From Shinisaurus crocodilurus (lineage: Eukaryota > Chordata > Lepidosauria > Squamata > Shinisauridae), in NCBI GenBank assembly GCA_021292165.1, contig CM037883.1:9811434-9875433 (forward strand): a stretch of DNA of 64,000 bases, written 5' to 3'. Position numbers and translations under genes: made by a program. Shown one piece after another: positions 50,692 to 62,732 of the stretch. The stretch's first letter is position 1, and the number at the start of each line of letters is the position of its first letter. The notes beneath the pieces are model-generated. The model was not told the origin of the DNA. It was given only the letters and a program-made list of their open reading frames with translations, and did not search any database.

Positions 50692-51280
50692 CAAGGGTTC
50701 ACAACCTTTTCAGTCCCGAGGTGTCCATTGGCATGGTGTGGGCTGCACATACATCATGTGCAGACACAAATGCACTCACGTAGAATGCACACACCCTTCT
50801 CAAAGTCACACCTTTCTCAGACTCACCCCAGCAGCAACACGTCTTAGCCTTGCAGCAGCAGCAGCAACAACCTCAAAGTACTAAAGACCCTCCTTGCCTC
50901 AGCCACCATAATGCAATCACCAAAAAAAGAGGGGGGGACACTCTAGGAAAAGGCTACGAATATCACCTTTCCACAAACTGGTGTCATCCAGAGGTGGACA
51001 ACACCAGGTTGGGGAAGGCTGGGCTATATGGCTGCTCCCATAGAGCAGGAGGAACTTCATTCCTAGAGCATCCCAGGAAATAGGAAAGATCCTTCAACCT
51101 GGGATGCTCTAGTAACAAAGTTCCTGATCTATGGCAGAAACCATCAAGCCTTTTCTAGAGCGCTTCCCTCATGTGTGTGTGTGTGTGTGTGTGTGTGTTT
51201 TGGCAGCTGCAGATTCTGGGTTTGGCGGTCATCAGACAGGGCTTGGGGGCCCACCTGTGGCTCACTGGCTGCACTTTTTT
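50692..51280. mobile_element. hAT MITE fragments
   Basis: 'aagggttcacaaccttttca' near 50694 looks like a left end. 'caacaccaggttggggaagg' at 50999-51018 is the right end of the CAGCCTTCCCCAACC family (full copy at 44725). 'ccacctgtggctcactggct' at 51250-51270 may be another right end. None is complete. Confidence 0.45.
51173..51199. repeat. (TG)n microsatellite
   Basis: About 26 bp. Confidence 0.95.
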
Positions 51281-53120
51281 GCACTCCTGCTCTAGAGCAA
51301 GGAGAACTGAAACCCTGTTCAGGCATCATGCCTATTAACAGGGCTTATGTACATGAGTAAGAGAGGGATGGGGCCACGTATGCCAACCCTGCCCTCCTCC
51401 TCCTCCTGTGTTGAACAGAGAAGTAGCATGAAGCTTCCATGCACATCCACATGAGCATGGGTAGAAAGCACTACACAGCTGGGAACCCTCCTTCGGGATT
51501 CCCAGCCATGCAAAAGAGTTCTACTCAAGTTCAGGCAAAGCTGAATAGAAGCCATCTGCAGTCCTGCCCATTCAACATGGGGAGGCTGGAGGGACTAAGG
51601 AGGACCCAGTCCCTCCTGCTCTCATCTACATATACACTATTCCGGCATTATGCCTGAATATGGCTAGAGGGGGCTGCAGATGGATTTGGAAATGATTCAT
51701 GCTCATTCATTCCCTCCTCTCCCTTTCTCGATAGAATCCTTCTTTGCAAATCATTGTCTGAATCTCTCTGATGGTTTTTAATAAGACCCACTTGCCGAGA
51801 GATTCCCCCCCCCTCCTAGTATGAGGCAAGCTGAAGATTCCACCGAGAAGAAATGTCACCCACCCTTTGCTTTCTGTGTAGGTAGATTAGATTAGAGATG
51901 TCTAGCTATTTTTGCCAATATGTGTGGGGGGGGGGAGCAAAGGAAATAATCAAGCGTTCTTTGGAGTCTATACAGAGGAATAGACTCTCAACTCCACAGC
52001 TGGATATTAAATGGGCAGTTATACCTGGTGCAGATTGCTTACTTGATTGACTTGTGCTTCAGCACTTTCGAAATACTTTTGACGTGCTCATCCGTATCTT
52101 GTGAAAGGCACATCGGGGCTTGTAGAGGTAGGCATGTATCATTTACAGACATTTGCTTAGAAGGGAAGCTTGTCGACAGGATTAAGGAAGTAGCAGTGGT
52201 ATGCTGTACATTCACCAGGGGGGATCTGTTAGATTAAAGGAAGCCTCAAGCCAACTGCACTAGCTGTTTAGTCAGATCAGAGGCTTTCAGACTGTGCTTT
52301 CAGGATCCCTGGGTGCCTTGAATGCTTATCAAGGTTCCTCAAAGTGAAAATCATAATACTAAACAAACATTCCTGAAATATGGGAATGTGGTTGTTGTTG
52401 TTTTCTGATGAAAGAATTCATCCCAGGAACAGTAGTCATAAAGGCACGATATGGGACCAAGAGGCTTGGAAAGAGATTTAGTGCTGCTACCTGTATAAGA
52501 CAGTAATTACTAAAATGGCTACACATCTGTTCCTGGATTCTCTTTTGTCTCTCAGGTTAATGCCCTGTGGGTAACTCATAACTGGTAATTATATTACCAG
52601 CTGCCAACCTTCTAAGCTCCTTTGGCTACCCAAGAGGGCTAAAAAGTTATGATGGCAATGAGCAGCGCACAAATCCCCCCCCCCCGTCATATGCAAGAAA
52701 ATCCAGGGCTGGAGGAGCCCCTACTTATTAAATTCTAAGCAATAAACTGTAACAGGTTGTTTAGGTTTGACTGGGAAATTTACATGCAAACCCTGACTTG
52801 GGAAGAGCCCTCAGCAAACTAAGCCACATCTCCTACCTGGAAGCAAATCCATTCACCCACAAATCAGCCGTTATTATATGTAAAACACATCATTTCAATG
52901 TAACTATTTTGAATAAAAGCCATCTCCCCCCCCCCCCCCAAGCATCACAGTGACATTCGCTGTGTCAACTTTTCAGAATGTTTTGAAATATTGGATTTTC
53001 CCTTGGGACCCAAATTGCTTCCATCTAAGTGCTCTTATAGTTAGATATGTTTTTTTCATGAGAGCAATTTGATATCTTAGCCTATTATACATCTGGAAAA
53101 TCCTCTCACATTCCAGAACT
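51281..53120. other. Long repeat-poor stretch, no gene recognised
   Basis: Only homopolymer runs (C at 51806-51814, G at 51926-51935, C at 52676-52685 and 52927-52939) and short frames. No repeat family recognised. Confidence 0.35.
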
Positions 53121-53330
53121 CCTTAGAGCAGGAGGGAAGGAGGCTGAGGTGGCACCAGAATACATTGCACCTTGGTGGAGCCTGTCTTCTCCCCTCCCTG
53201 ACCTCTAAGCTCCATCTCCATGGTCACTCTTGTGACCTTGGAGACACAGCCAACATGCATGGTTCTTTCCATGCTGTCTACGCGGGGTGGGTGGGGTGGG
53301 TGTGCTCCAAGCACGGAGACCCAGCTACGA
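53121..53330. repeat. Possible palindromic repeat related to 55935-56402
   Basis: 'aacatgcatggttctttcca' and 'gtgggtggggtgggtgtgct' correspond to 'cagcatggttctttccgcat' and (reversed) 'ggagcaccccacccacccca' in the later element. Confidence 0.45.
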
Positions 53331-54405
53331 GGTCAGACCAATTTTCCAACCACATCACTGGGTGTCCAAAAAATCCTATGGCTGTCTAGGCACTGTCTAG
53401 TGGCCGTGGGATTGTGACATGAATGAGTCCAAATTATTATTTATTGTTCATACCGAAAGCTCATATCCCTATGCTAACAAATAAAGGATGTATATAACCT
53501 TGTTATAAATTAAAACAATAACAGATACTATGTAGAGTACATTGTTGTTCCCAGTTAAGTTTGAATGACATTTTGTTTAAGTCAAAGAACTTAACATTTC
53601 GTGTGCGTGTGTGTCTGTGTGTGTGTGTGTATAAAAGTGTATTGGGGGGGCCTCATAATATATATATTTTTATGGAATAACCTATTACATAAAAATAGCA
53701 TGCATGGCAGGCCAATCTTAATGTAATCCAAAGGCAAACAGATCAACCCAATATATCTTCAAAATATCTCTTTAAGACTCCTGCTTTTCTTCACGTGAAC
53801 GTAGCATGATAGTGCATTCCTATACAAACTGGAAATTCCTTCTCTCAAACTGACAAATGTCAAGCTGGCAAAAATCAGCCAAATTTGAATTATGGCCAGA
53901 CATATGATTAATCAAGGCAATAACATTATGCACCTTCGTGCTTAACCCTTAAGGTAATAAAAAACAACAACATAGATTTCCAGGAATTGCAAGTTGCCAG
54001 CAGGGTCTGGAAATGTTCAACAGGAGCTGGCCTGTTCTTTTATATATTGGCCAAATTATTCTGGAGTACACCACTGTCAACCATTGAATACAGGATAGAT
54101 TGATTGGTGCACTTTTTTTCTTTTTTTGTACCATCCACAACATATATTTCAAGACTACCAAATCCACAGTAGGAGCGTTGTTTTCAAGTTTTGCTCCCCA
54201 GATGCCTACATGAGATAAAGATAGATTGGAGAGACAGGATTGAGGCTGATGACAGAAGGTTCTTAAAGGATGACATATGGCTGGGGAAACAAGATCTCTG
54301 AGGAATGGTTGAGGGAATTGGGAATGGATGAGATCGTACAAAAGAATGGACAGAGGAGGTGACAACTGAGCATACCTGAAAATGGGATATATAGAACATA
54401 ATGTG
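53331..54405. other. No gene recognised
   Basis: Includes a GT tract (53600-53632). The 184-codon antisense frame 53949-54503 runs into the young hAT MITE and has no domain. Confidence 0.4.
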
Positions 54406-54413
54406 GTCTGGGG
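54406..54413 (+). repeat. Target-site duplication of the young hAT MITE (left)
   Basis: GTCTGGGG, identical to 54519-54526. Confidence 0.97.
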
Positions 54414-54518
54414 CAGTGTTCTCCAACCTTGGGTCCCCAGATGTTTTTGGCCTACAACTCCCAGCATGCCCCAGCCAGAGGTCAAAAACATCTGGGGACC
54501 CAAGGTTGGAGAACACTG
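54414..54518. mobile_element. hAT MITE, 105 bp, nearly pristine
   Basis: The first 36 bp ('cagtgttctccaaccttggg', then 'tccccagatgtttttg') are the exact reverse complement of the last 36 bp. The centre carries 'ctacaactcccagcatgccc'. Perfect 8-bp GTCTGGGG duplications flank it. An 8-bp duplication with CAGTG..CACTG ends defines a hAT-type element. It has no coding capacity and would need a hAT transposase supplied elsewhere. The perfect TIRs and duplication mark it as the youngest element in the window. Confidence 0.97.
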
Positions 54519-54526
54519 GTCTGGGG
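54519..54526 (+). repeat. Target-site duplication of the young hAT MITE (right)
   Basis: GTCTGGGG. Confidence 0.97.
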
Positions 54527-55007
54527 AATCAAGATGGAAAGAAAATATGGGCTCTTACTAGGCGGGGAGGACTTTGGCAGCAGGTGGGAGGCCACCACCC
54601 TGCCACTTTAAGCAATAGTCCATCCCTGACTGGCTAGTTGTTCTTCTTTGGGACTGGGAAATGATGTTTCCATGTCAGCTCTGATTGGTCCCTGAGATGG
54701 TGTGTCTTTGTGTTCTTCTAGGTGGTTTTCTTCCTTACTGAGTTTCAGTGTGACTTAAGCATGAGTAAGTTTAGTTGGATAATGGCCTCTGTTTTGAGTA
54801 TGGGTTTCTGTTTGTATTCTTATGTTGATAGACGAGTGTGTGTGTGTGTGTGTGTATCAATGTTTCAAGTTTATGAGTAAATTGAATAGTCCTTGTCCCT
54901 TTTCTGTGGGAGCTATCTGTTTACAAACCATGTGGAAACACATCCACCAATTCAGATCTATGTGGGAGGCCCTGCATTGAAGACCACCTGACTAAGAAGC
55001 TAATGCT
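54527..55007. other. No gene recognised
   Basis: Contains a (GT)n tract (54836-54855). Unassigned otherwise. Confidence 0.4.
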
Positions 55008-55100
55008 GCTGTAATTCTATACCCACTTTTCTTAGAGTAAGCCCCATTTAACTTAATGGGACTTATCTTTGAGTAGACATGTATAGGATTGCACTATAAC
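55008..55100. repeat. Palindromic-type interspersed repeat
   Basis: 'aattctatacccacttttct', 'aacttaatgggacttatctt' and 'catgtataggattgcac' match the family at 35345 and 37285. Confidence 0.6.
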
Positions 55101-55327
55101 TATGTGGCACATAAAGCAGGACCTTTGCTGAAGTGGCACCACACTGTAATGTGATACTCTTTCTAGTCAGGCCCAATAGAATACCAGCCTAGGGCATGGA
55201 CTAAAGTCACATGATGTAAACCATATTGAAACTAAACAGTTCTAGAACACTGTCTGTATTGGAAATCTTATGTTTGTTGCTTTAAGTTATATGTGGGGAA
55301 AGGGGATATAAGAAAATAGACAGAGAG

Positions 55328-55657
55328 TGACTGGGTTAAGACAACACGATAACCCACACTCAGCAGTTGAGTATGGGCTGAGTGTGGGTTGTCATTGAAT
55401 CATTGGTTGTTGTTGAGCCATGGGTTATCATGTTGTCTGCATCCAGCTGAAATAACAGACCACGGTGAACAACCCAACAACAAGCCATGGGTTCTCTTCA
55501 TGGGTTGATGGTGGTTAACAAGCCATGGCTTATGAGTGCAGTTGGGTTCAGGCAACATGATAGCCCACATTTCAGCAAGAACCCACAGTTCAACAACCCA
55601 CACTCAAGCCATACTCATCTCTTTAGTGTGGGTTATTGTGTTCTCTGAACCCAGTCA
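55328..55657. mobile_element. Dimeric MITE, uninterrupted copy
   Basis: The outer ends are 'tgactgggttaagacaacac' and the reverse complement of 'tgactgggttcagagaacac'. Internal TIR copies lie at 55422-55446 (inverted) and 55540-55562 (direct). The linker between them is the reverse complement of the linker at 29744-29853, as expected if this copy is inserted the other way round. At 330 bp it gives the empty-state length of the family. Confidence 0.85.
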
Positions 55658-55861
55658 GTTTGGTTTTATAATCTTTGTGAACAACATTATCAGTGTGGTT
55701 TTAGTGCTGTCTGTTAGACACCTTAAGCTGGGAGAAGGGAGAGAGATATTTATTTGTCATTGTGCTTTAATGCTACTTTGTGAGCTGTCCTTCCTGAACA
55801 CTTATTTATTTTTAACTGAAGGGCAGCATGTCAATCTTTTAAATGAAAATAAGTGGGAAAT

Positions 55862-55888
55862 GGTGTGTGTGTGTGTGTGTGTGTGTGA
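55862..55888. repeat. (GT)n microsatellite
   Basis: About 26 bp. Confidence 0.95.
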
Positions 55889-55932
55889 TAGATAGACAGA
55901 CTTTATTCTTGTGCTGTCAGGAATGTGTTTAA

Positions 55933-56402
55933 AGTGCAATCCTATGGCCCTCCAACTTTGCCTGGGGGCCATAGAATAATTTGCAGTTCCCCCTGCGACC
56001 TTGGAAATCCCTTCCGAGGTCACAGTGGGGAGTCCAAGTGCGGAGCACCCCACCCACCCCAGCTCACAGCCAGCATGGTTCTTTCCGCATTGGCTGGGAA
56101 CTGAAGACAGAAGAGCATCTTTCATTCTGGCATGGGGGGGTCAGGGGTGTCCCAGGGGCAGGGAGGGGAGGAGAGAGACACTGCCAGCCTCCGAGGAATC
56201 CAGGCAGTGCCTCCTCAGCCTCTCTTCCTCAGGAGGAGGTGTAAAGCATTTAGATGGCCAAAATCACCCATCTAAGTGTTTGTGAGGGCGAAGGAAGCAC
56301 AGCGGCAATCCTATCCGCCATGCTCCTCCCACCCTCAATAGGATGGCCGTAATCCTCCGAGTTTGGAGTGTTACAAGCAGCCTCATTGGATTGTGCCACT
56401 CA
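55933..56402. mobile_element. TIR element of ~470 bp (AGTGCAATCC ends), MITE candidate
   Basis: The left end 'agtgcaatcctatggccctc' is mirrored by 'ggattgtgccact' at the right (reverse complement AGTGGCACAATCC), with 'aatcctccgagtttggagtg' inside the right end. The interior has 'ccagcatggttctttccgca' and a GC-rich 'gagcaccccacccacccca'. Related ends occur at 15520 and 62640-62681. There is no transposase. Confidence 0.6.
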
Positions 56403-57362
56403 TAACTTAGGAGAGAGGATGTGTTTACCTGCAGTTGGAGCTACTCCACAACTCTCTCACTGTTCACAGAATTGTGGAGTTCACAGTAATTTAGGGCTGG
56501 AGTCAACAACTGCAGATGCTCAAGCAAAAAATGGAACCACCTCAAAAAACACGCAGAGCTTCCTTCGTTTGCCTTCGCAAATGAACAAAGGCAAGCGAGG
56601 TCCTATGTCAACACAGCATGTCACCCACTAAACATGGCTTGTAACCTTCAGGTTCTAATTAAGCGATTTGGAACGCCTCGGTATCAGGTTGATTGTTGTT
56701 TCCTCGTGCGTCCCTGTTCAACCCTTTTAACAAAGCAAATCCTTTGTCTTGCTGTTTGGAACAGGCATTGTTGCACCTGGTGGGAACAGTTTGAATTCAT
56801 CGCTTGAGTTGTTTGGTAACAGAATGTTGCCTTTCTTTGCAGCTTGTGGCCTACTGCAAAAAAGAAAGGAAAAACTGTGTGTGGGGGGGGGGGAGAGAAA
56901 ATGAATCATCCAGCAAGTGAAACTGAGGTCTGATATCATGTTCTGTCATTACCAACATGACCTCTAAGTGTTGAATAAGGTCAAGTATTCCCCCCTCTCT
57001 CTCGTTTTCCACTGTCAAACTCACTCAGCTTGCTTCTCATATATACATTTTCTGTCCTCATTTACATTTTCTACGCAGTTGTAGCTTTGATTTCTCAAAC
57101 ATCTATTGCGGGAAGCAACAATTTACATTGATTCTAAAAGTCACGAAACAAAACATGAGACTGGGAAGAAAGGGGGCTGAGCTTTGTTCGGCTAGCCAGG
57201 TGAGTCTTATGGGTAATTTGACCTGTCAGACAGCTTTGAATTGTAAGATGCCCCCACGACCACCTTGATTACCTCCGCTGGAATACCGAATTGATACCAT
57301 TTCCCCTGCTCAGGTCCCAAAACATCTTTGTGTAATAATCCTACCTCCAATTTCCCATCAGA
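56403..57362. other. No gene recognised; candidate conserved noncoding segment 56640-56860
   Basis: Repeat-poor. The 56640-56860 part contains 'ggttctaattaagcgatttg' and 'ctttctttgcagcttgtggc'. The latter resembles a 3' splice site, but no exon follows that I can recognise. Confidence 0.3.
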
Positions 57363-57567
57363 CAGTGGAAGCTGCTGTGCTGGCTTCAATGTCAGTGGGG
57401 CTGTGTATCTGCTCCAGATTTCACTCCGAACTTTTAAGGAGCTATCCATGGTGCCAAACCTATTTTGGAGATAGGGTTCAGCACCATGGATAGCTCCTTA
57501 ACAGATCGGAGTGGATTCCATAGAGGGTGCAGAGCCCTGCTGACACCAGAGCCCCCAGTCTGCACTG
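57363..57567. mobile_element. hAT MITE (CAGTGGAGG family), full-length uninterrupted copy
   Basis: The left end 'cagtggaagctgctgtgctg' is followed by 'caatgtcagtggggct'. The right end is 'acaccagagcccccagtctg' plus 'cactg'. Between them lies an inverted pair, 'gagctatccatggtgccaaa' and 'ttcagcaccatggatagctc'. Flanks CCATCAGA and CCAGGAGA match at 6 of 8. It shows the empty-state structure of the element at 49260-50488. Confidence 0.8.
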
Positions 57568-57699
57568 CCAGGAGAACAAGCTGGTTTTTTAACACAATAC
57601 ATTTCAATTCATCCCCTTTTGTACTCATCTCCGTTAACTGGATGACAATTTCAGCAAGTGAAAAACCGGCTCATCTGAGATAACTAAGGCTTGGCTTTT

Positions 57700-57727
57700 A
57701 AGAAAGAAAGAAAGAAAGAAAGAAAGA
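57700..57727. repeat. (AAAG)n microsatellite
   Basis: About 28 bp of GAAA. Confidence 0.95.
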
Positions 57728-58285
57728 GGCTCCTTCTAGCACACTTCAATTCCAAATAACAGTGAGGAAAGCAGAGGTCAGGGACATCCTAAACATTAGG
57801 ACAAATCCTGTCCTCCTCTTCGACTGGTAAGGCTTGAACCAGAAAACTTTCCCTCACAACCCAAATTTAGCAGTGGGCACTGCTAACAGTGCAGATTCTG
57901 CTGGATCACGTGCCTTGTTTTGCAATAGAACGGGGCTTCCGACAGCACACCAAACAGCTGTATGCTGCACGGATGGGAGCAACATTCTGTAGAGAAAGAG
58001 GGTGCCTGAATGGGAGAGCCATCCCCCCTGCCTGCCCTGTTTCTCTGCAGAACCAGTGATTCGGGATTTGGGTGGTAATTGTGGTGATGGCAGCAGTCGT
58101 GCAGGCAGGGACCGGGGGCTGCGCAAATGGCCACGACAGGCCACGTGTTTCCGCCCACCCCCCTGAGTTAGCGGAAGCTAGTCCCTTTTCTGTTATATAT
58201 CTAGAAACAGAGCAGTGCAAAATTGAGGTCAGGGAGGAGCGAGCGGAGAGGTGGATCCATTGCAAACGTTGTGTGTGGGGCGGGG
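57728..58285. other. No gene recognised
   Basis: Overlapping open frames of 91-134 codons (57854-58310) on the minus strand and 133 on the plus strand show no domain. They are favoured by GC-rich composition. Confidence 0.35.
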
Positions 58286-58289
58286 GGGG

Positions 58290-58665
58290 AGGGAGCAGGG
58301 CTGGCTTCAAAGGTAGGCCTGGTTGGGCACATGCTGAGGGCCCGCACCCCAGAAGGGGCCCACTGAGAAGAGCCTCCTGGAGTTGTTCCTCTTCTTCACT
58401 ATTGCAACCTGCTGGTTCACCGGCCTCTCACTCTGGCCCGGACGATGGTAGTGGTGAGAAGGAGGAGCAGTAGATGCCTCTCCCTGCTTGCTCCCTGGTC
58501 CTTTGCCTGTCATGCAAGCAAGTGGCAGCCCAGATGAGAAAGAGGATGATAAGCAACAGCAGGTGGTGACGCTGGTGGCGAGAAGGTCATGAAACTCACT
58601 GAGGGAGGGGGGCCATTGAGGGTGTCCTTCACAAGGGACCACAAGGACCTGGAGCTGGCACTGGA
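58290..58665. mobile_element. DNA element, second copy of the 36.5-kb family
   Basis: 'gagcctcctggagttgttcc', 'ttcttcactattgcaacctg' and 'ggttcaccggcctctcactc' align with 36620-36680, and 'aaggacctggagctggcac' corresponds to the right end. It is shorter and lacks the clean TIR of the 36.3-kb copy. Confidence 0.6.
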
Positions 58666-58975
58666 TAGGCATCCTCCTCCTCTATTGCCCACAGAACTAA
58701 TGTTCAATAGTGTGTACGGTCTCTAAATCTGGAGGTTCTGTCATGGCTAATAGACAGTGATAGCAGCCAGCAGTATTTATTGATTTATGCAAGATATTTG
58801 TAGGGATGGGAGAGAAATTATTGTACTCATTGATCCAAAAAACATTCTAAATAAATTTGTCCAGTTCACAATTTAATACGAGTTGACCTTATTCACACTT
58901 ACCAGACTAATATGCAGACCAGAACACAATTATCCTTCTGTTTTTCTCCGTCTCCAAATTTTGCGATGCAGTCCT

Positions 58976-59011
<36 letters not shown>

Positions 59012-60420
59012 ATTTAAAAATGTACATTAGGGAATATTGTGTATAAAAATAAAATTTCTCAGAAAGAGACATATGCCAGGGCTTGCAAAAGTGTGTATAT
59101 TAAAGGAAATTGCTTACCAAAATGTGTATAAATTTTCACACACACAAAAATGTATATGTATTTTCATACACACACACACATTTGCAAACTGATGCAGAGA
59201 AGTACAGAACCAACTTGTGCTTGAAAAACTGTGAACATTATAGAAAACGAAACAGACAGATTCTCCGATCCTAAGATATTTGTACCCCATTTTCCAACCA
59301 TGTTTTCAAGATAGTATGATGAGCTTGGTTCTCTGTTGCCACCTGAGTCCCAGGAGAAAGAAGATTAGGGGCTGTGGCAATAGCGTCCGGTCTTGAACTG
59401 TCTGCAGTTCCTTCTTTAAACAGAACTTGCAGTGAAGTAGGGATAGGGAAGCAGTAACTCCCAGAATCTTCCCAACTTCTTACTAATGATCTTGGTTAAC
59501 ATTTTCCATCAAAAAAAGACCTTTTTTAGGGCAAGTCAACAACTTATATATGCACAGAAGCCTCTTTTCCATTATAGGAAGGTTGGCTTGGCTTTGCCAA
59601 GGCACAGAAAAAGAGAAGACACCATGCAGGTGACACCATGCCTGTGTCCGAATTAAAGGTGAAGACAGACATCAACTCCATTTGACCTCAGCAAGAGCGC
59701 CCGCCAGTTTGTTCCCCATGACTTGCTCATTGCTGGGTTTTGTAAATAAATACAAATACATTAGCCACCTCTCCAACACTTAGCCATACATGCAGAATTA
59801 AAGCAGCCACTGAACAGATGAACAGTCTAATCAACAGGGCCTTTCTTTTTGTAGCATAGTGAAATGTTCTGGGCACCTTGCCAGTTTCTCCCTAAGCTCC
59901 TATTCCAAATCAAAGTCTTCTGGCTCTCTCTCTCGCTCTCTTTCTCTCTCTGTTTGTTTCTTTGTTTTCTGATCTCATCTCTTTAAATTTTTGAGAACTC
60001 TATACTGCCTTTGACAGAAGAGTAACATTCCCCATAATCTCATGATATATTAATTTGCATCAGGCTGAAGCACATGTTACAAGCCGACCTTGATGGAGGC
60101 CCCTTCTCCTCAACCAGGGACATCTTCCATGGGAGCATGGCAGCAGCAGGAGGTCTCTACAGAAGAGGGTGTTTGGAGGTGTCTCCTTTGGTGTATCATC
60201 AACTAAAGAGGGCAAGTCAGAGGCATCTGGTGAGGCACAGCAAGCACCTGAGATCCAGGTTTCCCTGCCATGATCGAATGTCCAATAGTGATCTTTAGTG
60301 GCCACCCCCCCCTGTATTTAACTCAGAGCAACCAGAAGTAGATTTTGCTGGAAACAATGTATTGGTAACCTAGAACACTTTCTGCTTTCACTGAAACTGT
60401 GAACTTATTTGTATTTATTC
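58666..60420. other. No gene recognised
   Basis: Holds a (GAT)n tract (58977-59010), CA-rich tracts (59139-59181) and a CT-rich tract (59923-59955). Two complementary frames of 74-81 codons at 60060-60305 have no domain. Confidence 0.4.
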
Positions 60421-60424
60421 TGTG

Positions 60425-60615
60425 TGCTGAACCCAGGGCCGACTGGGTCTTTTGTTGTGATGCTCATGAACTGACTCTTGTCAAGGAACTACATTGTAAT
60501 CTGTTAAGTGTATATCTTCATTGGGACTGTAAATGCTTATAGCCAATTACTAGAATCACTGCAATAAAAGGTTTTACTAAGACATGTGCCTTGTCAGCTC
60601 CAGGAAGTCAGATTT
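60425..60615 (+). repeat. Possible LTR 3' end, uncertain
   Basis: 'cactgcaataaaaggtttta' (AATAAA at about 60562-60567) followed by 'acatgtgccttgtcagctcc' looks like an LTR R-U5 or a single polyadenylation region. No second LTR or coding sequence is visible. Confidence 0.2.
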
Positions 60616-61045
60616 CAACACATGGGTTAAACAATCGATGGGTTCTGCATAAGTGGGAGAGAGTGGGTGCGCTGCCCGCAGCACACCAGCCACTTCCACT
60701 TTTAATCAACAACCTAAAACCTCCCCATTTCTAGGTTGTTGAGAGAGAGTGTAGCATGCGAACACCGAGTTCTGGATTGTTTAGAGGCTAATAAAAACAA
60801 CAACAGTGGTTAACCCATGGTTGTTGTAGGGTTAAATACTGGGTTGTCTACCCCCTAAACAACCCAGCAGTCAGGGTTCACACATCATGCTCAACTATCT
60901 ATGAACATACCAATTGTAGGTTGTGGAGTAAAGCAGAAGTGGCAAGTGCATGGGAGACAGCTCTCTCTTTCTCCCCCCCCCCCATTTGTCCCTGACAGCC
61001 CATGGGCTGTTTAACCCATGGGTTGTCATTTCATACAAACCTGGA
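60612..61045. mobile_element. TIR-bounded DNA element of ~430 bp (MITE candidate)
   Basis: The left 'cacatgggttaaacaatcga' plus 'tggg' is mirrored by the right 'cccatgggctgtttaaccca' plus 'tgggttgt' (reverse complement ACCCATGGGTTAAACAGCCC). The interior has other short inverted pairs such as 'aacaacctaaaacctcc' with 'ctaggttgtt'. The ACCCATGGGTT words recall the dimeric MITE, so the families may be distantly related. Confidence 0.55.
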
Positions 61046-62439
61046 CAATATTTCTAAGGGCAAACCAAGTCCATTGAGGGAAATACTTCCTGGATCAGGA
61101 AATGAACCTGTGGCCTGTGCAGGCTGGTTCGCCATGTGGCCCACAGAGCTTCCTTGGATTCCTCTAGCATGTGGGGCTTGACCTCTAAGCCCCACATCCT
61201 GGAGGAATCTCTGCTATCCTTTCAAATCTGTGATCAGAGATAACAGGTGAGGGGGATTTCTCTGCAAGGGGGTTACCCTAATTGGGAGGGCAGGGATGCA
61301 GGCATATGCAAAGTCCAGAGGCTCGGCTTTTCTGCACTGTCCACTTGTTTTCAAAACTAGAACAAAACACTGAAAGTTTTAAAGAGATCATTTCAAATTG
61401 CAGAATTTATACTTTGACCTAAAAAAAAATAATGAATATAAACCAGAGTGCATTGCTCTGGGGGCAGAACCTGCCCAGAGGCATCAGTCTGATCCATTTC
61501 CTTTCTTTACTCATGTGTATACCGCCTTTCCTAAGGATGTTCAACACATCAGGCTAGTCTCTTCTTCTTGTGCTTTTCTAAGTCAGTGTTTCCTTGGCAA
61601 CCAATCCCATTTTTAAGTACTGGATTTAAAATAGAGAAGATGAACTACCGAATAACAGTTTGGAACCAAAGCCAGTCTTACAAATCAAAAGCAGTTGAAG
61701 TGATTGCAGTCAAATGCCTTTTGTGTTAATGTGACCATCCGGCCCTAGAAGCAACCTTGCCAAAGGAGTAAATTAAATTGCTCAGTCCAATTTTAACCTC
61801 ATCATCCACTCTGGCTCTAAACTAATGTCTGCCAAATGCTTGAGTTTGAATCAAAAAGCTAAAATGGCATGTTAAGCTTCCTCCAAATGCTGTGGTGTCT
61901 CTTACTATCCTATTAGGCTCATCTTATTATTGGGAAATAAGCGCTTGGCTGGGGAGATGCAGTGAAGAGCCAATACATAAAACAGCATAGTGGGACGTGA
62001 ATAGCTATACGGGTGAAAATGTAATGTTGTCGGGCACTCTGGGTCTTGAACTGGAAGCCTTGCGGAGAGACAGGACTGACTGGTAGAGGCTTCAGAGCCT
62101 CTCCAGGTATAGAAGTGAACAGGTGGGGACCTGCAATAAAATACTGAAGTATATTTTCATCCCCTAATCTTCCCCTGCTCTGCTATTATATGGAGCTACT
62201 GGCTGAGGATTAGGGTTTACTGCCAGCCCAGAACTTGAGCATTACTGCTAGGGAGGGTGATTATAGCAAGGGGAAGAGAATTTGTTGACCTGATGGCATG
62301 CATCACTCTCCCCAACTCAAATGCTCACCTCCAGGATATTTTTAGCCATTATGGGTTCATTCCTCTCCCCACCCTGCCGCGGCCACCTGCTTACAACTTT
62401 AACATTGCATGGGTCAACTACACCCACGCAGTCTGAGCA
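61046..62439. other. No gene recognised; candidate conserved noncoding segment 61640-61960
   Basis: The 61640-61960 part is even in composition and repeat-free. Nothing can be assigned by eye. Confidence 0.3.
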
Positions 62440-62681
62440 ACAACCCAATCCTCTAGAAACCCCACTCCTCACAATTTCCCCCCCTATCCTAGAGTAGGAG
62501 TGAGAGCTGTTCATAGAAAACTGTGGAGTGACTGAAAAACAGCCATCTAGCAGAAATGCAGAGTGGGAGGAGTGGGGAGACAGAGATCTCCTCCACCACA
62601 CCTCCTGCTCTGCATTGGATGCCTGCAAGCCTCCGAGTTTGGGGGCTTACGAGCATCCCCATAGGATTGCACCCCAAGTTA
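62440..62681. repeat. Possible DNA element related to 55933-56402
   Basis: The right part 'aagcctccgagtttgggggc' and 'ccccataggattgcacc' matches the right end of the 55.9-kb element. The left boundary is not clear. Confidence 0.4.
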
Positions 62682-62698
62682 CCAATCCTTCAATTTCA

Positions 62699-62700
<2 letters not shown>

Positions 62701-62731
<31 letters not shown>
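62701..62731. repeat. (CA)n microsatellite
   Basis: About 31 bp. Confidence 0.96.

Positions 62732-62732
<1 letters not shown>

Noticed and set aside
53949..54503. 184-codon antisense frame
   Set aside because: It begins inside the young hAT MITE and shows no domain.
56815..56860. A 3' splice-site-like 'ctttctttgcagcttgtggc'
   Set aside because: No recognisable coding exon follows and no partner donor was found. It is kept only as part of a weak conserved-sequence candidate.
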